This document shows, in pieces, positions 58,476 through 64,000 of a DNA stretch of 64,000 nucleotides (position 1 is the first letter of the stretch; each line of letters opens with the position of its first letter). The stretch covers positions 6,606,501-6,670,500 of the forward strand of contig NZ_LT629689.1 in assembly GCF_900102035.1 (NCBI RefSeq). Reading direction: 5' to 3'. This DNA comes from Pseudomonas extremaustralis. GTDB lineage: Bacteria > Pseudomonadota > Gammaproteobacteria > Pseudomonadales > Pseudomonadaceae. The notes beneath the pieces were generated by a model, which saw only the letters and a program-made list of their open reading frames with translations, was not told the origin of the DNA and made no database searches. The position numbers and the translations under genes were made by a program.

Positions 58476-59459
58476 ATGAGTGACGAATGGAAAGCGCCTG
58501 AGAAGGCCGAGAGCGGTGATGACAAGAGCTGGAAGCTGCTGGAGAAAACCCTCCTGGCCGGCGTCCAGGAGCAACGTCGTGCACGGCGCTGGGGGATTTT
58601 CTTCAAGTTGCTGACCTTTACCTACCTGATAGCCATGCTGATGCTGTTCAGTCCGCTGATGGATATTGAGAAAAGCGCGACCCGTGGCGCCAGCTACACC
58701 GCCCTGATCGAAGTGCGTGGTGTGATCGCCGACAAGGAGTCCGCCAGCGCCGACAATATCGTCACCAGTCTGCGCGCCGCGTTCGAAGACCCCAAGGTCA
58801 AGGGTGTGATCCTGCGTATCAACAGCCCGGGCGGCAGTCCGGTGCAGTCGGGCTACGTGTACGACGAGATTCGCTGTTTGCGCGGCCTGCACCCGGATAT
58901 CAAGCTGTATGCGGTGATTTCCGACCTTGGAGCCTCGGGCGCCTATTACATTGCCAGTGCTGCGGATCAGATCTATGCCGACAAGGCCAGCCTTGTCGGT
59001 TCCATTGGTGTAACGGCGGCCGGTTACGGATTTGTCGGTACCATGGAAAAGCTGGGTGTGGAGCGGCGTACCTACACCTCGGGTGAGCACAAGTCGTTCC
59101 TCGATCCGTTCCAGCCGCAAAAGGCCGATGAAACCGAGTTCTGGCAGGGCGTGTTGGACACCACTCATCGCCAGTTCATTGCCAGCGTGAAGCAGGGGCG
59201 CGGGGATCGTCTGAAGGATAAGGACCACCCGGAGCTGTTCTCCGGGCTGGTGTGGTCGGGCGAGCAGGCTTTGCCGCTGGGATTGATCGATGGCCTGGGT
59301 AGCGCCAGTTCAGTGGCGCGGGACGTGATTGGTGAGAAGGAACTGGTGGATTTCACCGTTGAGGAATCGCCGTTCGACCGCTTTTCCAAGAAACTCGGCG
59401 CCAGCGTGGCGGAGAAGTTGGCCCTGTACATGGGCTTTCAGGGCCCGACCCTGCGCTGA
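58476..59459 (+). CDS. sppA: Signal peptide peptidase SppA-type S49 serine peptidase
   Basis: A 327-residue membrane-anchored peptidase that degrades cleaved signal peptides and membrane fragments. One N-terminal helix (FFKLLTFTYLIAMLMLF, ~47-65) anchors a periplasmic ClpP-like domain with INSPGGSP, the catalytic serine in DLGASGAYYIAS and the lysine in GSIGV-region GVERRTYTSGEHKSFLDPF. It is the short, single-domain type and matches the rluC-gph-sppA-maf neighbourhood of P. aeruginosa. Confidence 0.92.
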   Translation: MSDEWKAPEKAESGDDKSWKLLEKTLLAGVQEQRRARRWGIFFKLLTFTYLIAMLMLFSPLMDIEKSATRGASYTALIEVRGVIADKESASADNIVTSLRAAFEDPKVKGVILRINSPGGSPVQSGYVYDEIRCLRGLHPDIKLYAVISDLGASGAYYIASAADQIYADKASLVGSIGVTAAGYGFVGTMEKLGVERRTYTSGEHKSFLDPFQPQKADETEFWQGVLDTTHRQFIASVKQGRGDRLKDKDHPELFSGLVWSGEQALPLGLIDGLGSASSVARDVIGEKELVDFTVEESPFDRFSKKLGASVAEKLALYMGFQGPTLR

Positions 59460-59493
59460 GATCTCAAGCTCGGTGTAGATAAGTGGGGCGTTT

Positions 59494-60072
59494 CTAAGGG
59501 ATTTGTACGCCTTGCGCCAGCAGCATATCCACCAGTCGAATAAGGGGTAGGCCGACGAGGCTGGTCGCATCCGGTCCTTCAGTGCTCTGGAACAGGCTCA
59601 CCCCCAGCCCTTCGGCCTTGAAGCTGCCTGCGCAGTCATACGGCTGCTCGATACGCAGGTAGCGCTCGATGCGTTCAGCATCCAGTTCGCGCATGTGTAC
59701 GGTGAAGGGGATGCAGTCGACCTGGCAGTGCCCTGTGTCGCTGTTCAATAGTGCCAGCCCGGTGAGGAAGCTCACACGCTTGCCGCTGGCGGCCAGCAGT
59801 TGTTCGCGCGCGTTCTCGAAGGTGTGAGGCTTGCCAATGATGCGGCCTTCCAGCGCTGCGACCTGATCCGAGCCGATAATCAAATGGCCTGGATGGCTGG
59901 CAGCGAGGGCGCGGGCTTTCTGTTCGGCCAGGCGCTTGACCAGCTCGATGGCTGACTCGTCCGGGCGATGGCTTTCGTCGATATCCGGCGAGCTGCAGAC
60001 GAATGGCAGGTGCAGGCGGCTGAGCAGTTCCCGGCGATAAACCGAGCTGGATGCGAGTAATAAAGGCAGCAT
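59494..60072 (-). CDS. maf: Maf-family nucleotide pyrophosphatase
   Basis: A 192-residue Maf protein, a house-cleaning pyrophosphatase for modified NTPs, of the YceF type: LLLASSSVYRRELLSRLHLPF at the start, GSDQVAALEGRIIGKP with the catalytic aspartate and YDCAGSFKAEGLG. ATG 60072 is preceded by TTGAGGAGAC; the longer frame to 60588 would run through the yceD promoter on the other strand. It is divergent from yceD. Confidence 0.93.
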   Translation of the reverse strand: MLPLLLASSSVYRRELLSRLHLPFVCSSPDIDESHRPDESAIELVKRLAEQKARALAASHPGHLIIGSDQVAALEGRIIGKPHTFENAREQLLAASGKRVSFLTGLALLNSDTGHCQVDCIPFTVHMRELDAERIERYLRIEQPYDCAGSFKAEGLGVSLFQSTEGPDATSLVGLPLIRLVDMLLAQGVQIP

Positions 60073-60140
60073 GGGCGTCTCCTCAAGGCAGTCGCGAATT
60101 CTAGCGGGGCGACCGGCCGACGCACAGGGCTGAATTTCCT

Positions 60141-60168
60141 TTGACATGGCTGGGGGCATCCCTATAAT
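60141..60168 (+). promoter_or_regulatory. Strong sigma-70 promoter of the yceD-rpmF-plsX cluster
   Basis: TTGACA (60141-60146), 16-base spacer, TATAAT (60163-60168). Only 9 bases separate the -10 from the yceD ATG at 60178, so the transcript should begin about 2-4 bases before the start codon. Confidence 0.85.
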
Positions 60169-60177
60169 GCTGCGCCT

Positions 60178-60708
60178 ATGTTGAATGACCCGATTCCACC
60201 TCACGTTGACCCGCGCAAATTGGCTGATCGTGGCACTTCCCTTCAAGGTGAGTTGCTGCTGGCCGATTTGGAGAGACTCTGCGACCCGCTTTCCGACACT
60301 GTCGGTACGGTGCAGGCCAAATTCGTTTTTGAACGAGATGAACGTAAATCTGTGGTTATTCACAGCTTTATCGACACCGAAGTCAAAATGGTTTGCCAGC
60401 GTTGTCTTGAGCTGGTCACCCTGCCGATCCACAGCGAGTGCAGTTATGCTGTGGTGAAGGAGGGTGCGAATACCCAGTCGTTGCCGAAAGGTTATGACGT
60501 GCTGGAACTGGGCGAAGATCCTTTGGATCTGCATGCACTGATCGAGGAGGAGCTTCTGCTCGCCTTGCCCATTGTGCCTGCTCATCATCCGGAAGAATGC
60601 CAGCAGCCGGCGGGCCTCGATGACGAGCCCGAACCGAGCGAGGACGAGGTAACGCGGTCCAACCCGTTCAGTGTATTGGCGCAGTTAAAGCGTGACCCAA
60701 ACGTTTAG
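60178..60708 (+). CDS. yceD: DUF177/YceD protein, 23S rRNA accumulation-type
   Basis: A 176-residue YceD-family protein linked to 23S rRNA maturation. Conserved cysteines sit in VCQRCLELVTLPIH, with EDPLDLHALIEEELLLALPIVPAH and NPFSVLAQLK at the end. The start MLNDPIPPHVDPRKLA is what relatives have, so the leaderless arrangement is not an artefact of start choice. rpmF follows after 13 bases. Confidence 0.93.
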   Translation: MLNDPIPPHVDPRKLADRGTSLQGELLLADLERLCDPLSDTVGTVQAKFVFERDERKSVVIHSFIDTEVKMVCQRCLELVTLPIHSECSYAVVKEGANTQSLPKGYDVLELGEDPLDLHALIEEELLLALPIVPAHHPEECQQPAGLDDEPEPSEDEVTRSNPFSVLAQLKRDPNV

Positions 60709-60721
60709 GAGTTAATCAATT

Positions 60722-60904
60722 ATGGCTGTTCAGCAGAACAAAAAATCCCGCTCCGCCCGTGACATGCGCCGTTCGCACGACGCTCTCGAGGCTAGCACCC
60801 TGTCCGTGGAAAAGACCACTGGTGAAGTTCACCTGCGTCACCACGTATCGCCAGAAGGCGTATACCGTGGCCGTAAAGTGATCGACAAGGGCGCTGACGA
60901 GTAA
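60722..60904 (+). CDS. rpmF: 50S ribosomal protein L32
   Basis: A 60-residue L32 with the start [20 protein letters not shown]. The four-cysteine zinc motif seen in some L32 is absent, as is normal for this clade. GGAG lies at 60709-60712 before ATG 60722. Confidence 0.97.
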
Positions 60905-60908
60905 TCAC

Positions 60909-61919
60909 TTGTCTGCTCAAGTCATCGCGATTGACGCAATGGGCGGGGACTTCGGTCCCCGCAGCATTGTTCAGGCCTGTATTGCCAGCCTGATTGCCAC
61001 CCCCTCGCTGCATCTGACCCTTGTCGGTCAACCCTCTCTTCTTGACGAACTCATTGCCAGCCATTCGGCGGTGGATCGCGCGCGCCTGACGATTACGCCG
61101 GCCAGCGAAACCATCGGCATGGATGAAAAGCCGGCGGCTGCCCTGCGTGGCAAGCCCGACTCGTCAATGCGGGTGGCCCTTGAGTTGTTGCGCGATGGCA
61201 AGGTGCAAGCCTGTGTCAGTGCTGGCAATACCGGGGCGTTGATGGCGTTGTCGCGGCATGTGCTCAAGACCCTGCCGGGGATTGATCGGCCGGCGATGGT
61301 GGCGGCGATTCCGACGCAGAAAGGCTATTGCCAGTTGTTGGACCTGGGCGCGAATGTCGATTGCAGTGCCGAGAACCTGTTCCAGTTCGCCGTGATGGGC
61401 TCGGTGGCCGCCGAAGCGCTGGGTGTGGCCCGGCCGCGGGTGGCCTTGTTGAATATCGGCACTGAAGACATCAAGGGCAACCAGCAGGTCAAGCTCGCCG
61501 CGACCCTGTTGCAGGGTGCGCGTGGCTTGAACTACATCGGCTTTGTCGAAGGTGACGGCCTGTACCGTGGCGAAGCCGATGTGGTGGTGTGCGATGGGTT
61601 TGTCGGCAACATCCTGCTCAAGTCCAGTGAAGGCCTGGCGACCATGATTGCCATGCGTATCGAGGCCTTGTTCAAGCGGAGCCTGGCCTCGCGCCTTGTG
61701 GGGGCTCTGGCGCTGCCACTGATGCGGCGCTTGCAGGCCGACCTGGCGCCAGCGCGGCATAACGGTGCGAGTTTTCTCGGTCTGCAGGGCATTGTGGTCA
61801 AGAGCCATGGTTCGGCGGGTGTCGAGGGATTTCAAAGTGCGATTGCACGGGCAGTGATCGAGATCCAGGAGAACCTGCCGCAACGCTTGCACGGCCGTCT
61901 TGAGGATCTGTTGCCTTAG
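60909..61919 (+). CDS. plsX: Phosphate acyltransferase PlsX
   Basis: A 336-residue enzyme that makes acyl-phosphate from acyl-ACP for phospholipid synthesis. Family landmarks: [12 protein letters not shown] at the N-terminus, [12 protein letters not shown] and the C-terminal [22 protein letters not shown] start at 60909, 4 bases after rpm[14 protein letters not shown] is the expected beginning once initiated. Confidence 0.95.
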   Translation: MSAQVIAIDAMGGDFGPRSIVQACIASLIATPSLHLTLVGQPSLLDELIASHSAVDRARLTITPASETIGMDEKPAAALRGKPDSSMRVALELLRDGKVQACVSAGNTGALMALSRHVLKTLPGIDRPAMVAAIPTQKGYCQLLDLGANVDCSAENLFQFAVMGSVAAEALGVARPRVALLNIGTEDIKGNQQVKLAATLLQGARGLNYIGFVEGDGLYRGEADVVVCDGFVGNILLKSSEGLATMIAMRIEALFKRSLASRLVGALALPLMRRLQADLAPARHNGASFLGLQGIVVKSHGSAGVEGFQSAIARAVIEIQENLPQRLHGRLEDLLP

Positions 61920-62045
61920 GCGAATCGGCCCAGGAATGCTTAAATGTGACCGGCCAGTTCAATTGACCATCCAATCTGTCAGTTTCGTGTGCTCCCATCG
62001 TAGGGGCGACTATTTCCGACGACCAGATCATTAGGGGCTTGTTAC

Positions 62046-62984
62046 ATGTCTACATCCCTCGCATTCGTCTTTCCAGGGCAGGGTTCGCAGTCCCTCGGCA
62101 TGTTGGCCGAGCTGGGCGCGCAACATCCGCTGATCCTGGAAACTTTCAAGGAAGCTTCCGAGGCCCTGGGTTACGACCTGTGGGCACTGACCCAGCAGGG
62201 GCCGGAAGAGCAACTCAATCAAACCGATAAAACCCAGCCGGCCATCCTGACCGCTTCGATCGCCCTGTGGCGTTTGTGGCTGGCGGAAGGTGGCGCGCGC
62301 CCGGCGTTCGTGGCCGGTCACAGCCTGGGTGAATACAGCGCCCTGGTTGCGGCGGGCAGCCTGACCCTCGGTGAAGCGGTCAAACTGGTCGAGCGTCGTG
62401 GCCAACTGATGCAAGAAGCCGTTCCGGCCGGGCAGGGTGGCATGGCCGCGATTCTGGGCCTGGACGATGCCGTCGTGATCAAGGCTTGCGCCGAAGCGGC
62501 CCAGGGCGAAGTGGTCAGCGCGGTGAACTTCAACTCTCCAGGCCAGGTGGTGATCGCCGGTGCCAAGGCCGCTGTCGAGCGCGCCATCGAAGGCTGCAAG
62601 GCTCTTGGTGCCAAGCGTGCCTTGCCGTTGCCGGTGAGCGTGCCGTCCCACTGTGAGCTGATGCGTCCGGCAGCTGAGCGTTTTGCCGAGTCCATCGCTG
62701 CCATCAACTGGCAGGCGCCGCAGATCCCCCTGGTGCAGAACGTCAGCGCGGCTGTGGCCGCCGACCTCGAGACCCTCAAGCGCGACCTGCTGGAGCAGCT
62801 CTACAAACCGGTGCGCTGGGTTGAGTCGGTCCAGACCCTGGCTGCCAATGGCGCCACCGAGCTGGTCGAGTGCGGCCCAGGCAAAGTCCTGGCCGGCCTG
62901 AACAAGCGCTGCGCCGATGGCGTGTCGACTGACAACCTCAATACCCCTGATGCCTTTGCTGCCGCGCTTGCGGTGCAGGCTTGA
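62046..62984 (+). CDS. fabD: Malonyl-CoA:ACP transacylase FabD
   Basis: A 312-residue transacylase that loads malonyl onto ACP. FPGQGSQS and the catalytic serine in GHSLGEYSAL (~residue 93) are clear, and the histidine is in SVPSHCELM. ATG 62046 follows TAGGGGCTTGTTAC. It is 126 bases after plsX, so it may have a promoter of its own. Confidence 0.96.
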   Translation: MSTSLAFVFPGQGSQSLGMLAELGAQHPLILETFKEASEALGYDLWALTQQGPEEQLNQTDKTQPAILTASIALWRLWLAEGGARPAFVAGHSLGEYSALVAAGSLTLGEAVKLVERRGQLMQEAVPAGQGGMAAILGLDDAVVIKACAEAAQGEVVSAVNFNSPGQVVIAGAKAAVERAIEGCKALGAKRALPLPVSVPSHCELMRPAAERFAESIAAINWQAPQIPLVQNVSAAVAADLETLKRDLLEQLYKPVRWVESVQTLAANGATELVECGPGKVLAGLNKRCADGVSTDNLNTPDAFAAALAVQA

Positions 62985-63003
62985 GAACTTAGGAGAAGCC
63001 TGC

Positions 63004-63747
63004 ATGAGTCTGCAAGGTAAAGTAGCACTGGTTACCGGCGCGAGCCGCGGCATTGGCCAGGCGATCGCCCTGGAGCTGGGCCGTCAGGGTGCCGTTGTGA
63101 TCGGCACCGCCACTTCCGCCTCGGGTGCCGAGCGTATCGCCGCGACCTTGAAGGAAAACGGCGTTCAAGGCACCGGCCTTGAGCTGAATGTCACCAGCGA
63201 TGAGTCCGTGGCGGCCGTGCTGGCCCAGATCACCGCGCAGTTCGGCGCACCGGCGATCCTGGTCAACAATGCTGGCATTACCCGTGACAACCTGATGATG
63301 CGCATGAAAGACGACGAGTGGTACGACGTGGTCGACACCAACTTGAACAGTCTGTTTCGCCTGTCCAAAGGGGTTTTGCGCGGCATGACCAAGGCGCGTT
63401 GGGGCCGAATTATCAATATTGGCTCCGTAGTGGGTGCCATGGGCAACGCAGGCCAAGTAAACTACGCAGCCGCCAAGGCCGGTCTGGAAGGTTTCAGTCG
63501 TGCACTGGCGCGTGAAGTCGGCTCGCGGTCGATTACGGTCAACTCGGTAGCCCCAGGGTTCATCGATACCGATATGACCCGCGAATTGCCGGAAGCACAG
63601 CGTGAAGCCTTGCTGACGCAGATTCCGCTGGGCCGTCTGGGCCAGGCTCAAGAGATCGCGAATGTGGTCACTTTCCTGGCATCCGACGGTGCGGCATACG
63701 TGACTGGGGCTACAATCCCGGTTAACGGCGGGATGTACATGAGTTAA
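63004..63747 (+). CDS. fabG: 3-Oxoacyl-[ACP] reductase FabG
   Basis: A 247-residue NADPH-dependent SDR: TGASRGIGQAIA cofactor loop, NNAGITRDNLMMRM, catalytic YxxxK in VNYAAAKAG, serine in INIGSVVGAMG. It carries out the first reduction of the elongation cycle. ATG 63004 follows AGGAGAAGCCTGC. 19 bases after fabD. Confidence 0.97.
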   Translation: MSLQGKVALVTGASRGIGQAIALELGRQGAVVIGTATSASGAERIAATLKENGVQGTGLELNVTSDESVAAVLAQITAQFGAPAILVNNAGITRDNLMMRMKDDEWYDVVDTNLNSLFRLSKGVLRGMTKARWGRIINIGSVVGAMGNAGQVNYAAAKAGLEGFSRALAREVGSRSITVNSVAPGFIDTDMTRELPEAQREALLTQIPLGRLGQAQEIANVVTFLASDGAAYVTGATIPVNGGMYMS

Positions 63748-63821
63748 ATTGTGACGGGTCGCTTCAAAAAAATGTCATACGAGCTGTCTAAAATCCGTTA
63801 TAAAGCTGCAACTTAATTTAT

Positions 63822-63908
63822 AGGCAGGTGGCGGACCGGGTACAGGTGAAGCTTTCAGTTGAAAAGCTGAAATGGCTTTCTATACACTTACCCACTGGCC
63901 AGCTGCCT
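63822..63908 (+). promoter_or_regulatory. Structured leader of acpP
   Basis: AGGCAGGTGGC (63822-63832) pairs with GCCAGCTGCCT (63898-63908) at 10 of 11 positions and encloses a 6-bp hairpin AGCTTT/AAAGCT (63850-63868). A long folded leader fits an independently controlled, very abundant mRNA. No clear promoter was fixed. Confidence 0.35.
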
Positions 63909-63937
63909 GAATTTGTCCATTAGGAGTTAAACAAGGT

Positions 63938-64000
63938 ATGAGCACCATCGAAGAGCGCGTCAAGAAAATCGTTGCCGAGCAACTGGGCGTTAAAGAAGAA
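63938..64000 (+). CDS. acpP: Acyl carrier protein AcpP, partial
   Basis: The first 21 residues, MSTIEERVKKIVAEQLGVKEE, are those of fatty-acid synthesis ACP; the phosphopantetheine-attachment DSL motif lies beyond the window. TTAGGAGT lies upstream. The gene order fabD-fabG-acpP is standard. Confidence 0.97.
   Translation, partial: MSTIEERVKKIVAEQLGVKEE

Overview
The window comes from a Pseudomonas of the fluorescens group. The evidence is the gene order (aru operon - alaS - lysC - rsmA - tRNA-Ser/Arg; rne - rluC - HAD - sppA - maf - yceD - rpmF - plsX - fabD - fabG - acpP; phoP-phoQ; dctA beside an AraC-type regulator), which matches conserved Pseudomonas blocks, the high GC content, and REPIN elements with the core GTGGGAGGGGGCTTGC known from P. 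fluorescens genomes. Almost everything is ordinary chromosomal core; the clearly accessory stretches are the giant LRR gene at the left edge and the remnant-filled interval after a tRNA-Arg(CCT) gene.

Layout. 1-5910 (minus): a very large dermonecrotic-toxin-like leucine-rich-repeat protein, cut by the window edge. 6221-13922 (plus): the arginine succinyltransferase catabolic operon aruC-F-G-D-B-(small acidic/His protein)-aruE, preceded by ArgR-type half-sites and containing a REPIN. 14032-14822 (minus): a type II lumazine synthase behind an FMN riboswitch. 15017-20487: threonine aldolase, alaS (promoter inside a perfect palindrome), lysC (with a probable internal start for a beta subunit) and rsmA. 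20550-20974: tRNA-Ser(GCT) and two identical tRNA-Arg(ACG) genes. 21314-23999: mgtE, amrZ, and two tiny membrane-protein genes. 24320-26498: tRNA-Arg(CCT) followed by a lipoprotein, a serine recombinase with an apparent internal deletion, and two decayed IS3-family transposase pieces. 26537-31043: a membrane PQQ dehydrogenase and an MFS transporter.

31106-38837: flagellar and chemotaxis genes. flgA, flgM, flgN and flgZ run leftward, with a near-consensus sigma-28 promoter before flgM. cheV, cheR and then flgBCDE run rightward, the last from a sigma-54 promoter with phased upstream repeats. 39151-48370: nrdA (minus), an OmpR-type two-component pair, the PcpS-type phosphopantetheinyl transferase, and a PhoP-box-controlled operon of a small secreted protein with phoP and phoQ. 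48367-52853: AraC-type regulator, dctA with a sigma-54 promoter and palindromic upstream sites, then an XdhC/MobA-like molybdenum-cofactor maturation pair. 52917-64000: rne facing away from rluC, the HAD phosphatase, sppA-type peptidase and maf, then the yceD-rpmF-plsX-fabD-fabG-acpP lipid-synthesis cluster, whose first gene appears to be transcribed as a leaderless or nearly leaderless mRNA.

The most interesting observations are the approximately 300-residue super-repeats in the LRR protein, the tandem PhoP boxes before an unstudied small secreted protein, the alaS promoter palindrome, the riboswitch gene whose Shine-Dalgarno sits in a hairpin, the likely leaderless yceD message, and the phased repeats upstream of flgB and dctA. 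No CRISPR array, prophage or intact insertion sequence was seen. All identifications are by reading sequence and motif recognition; no database search was run.
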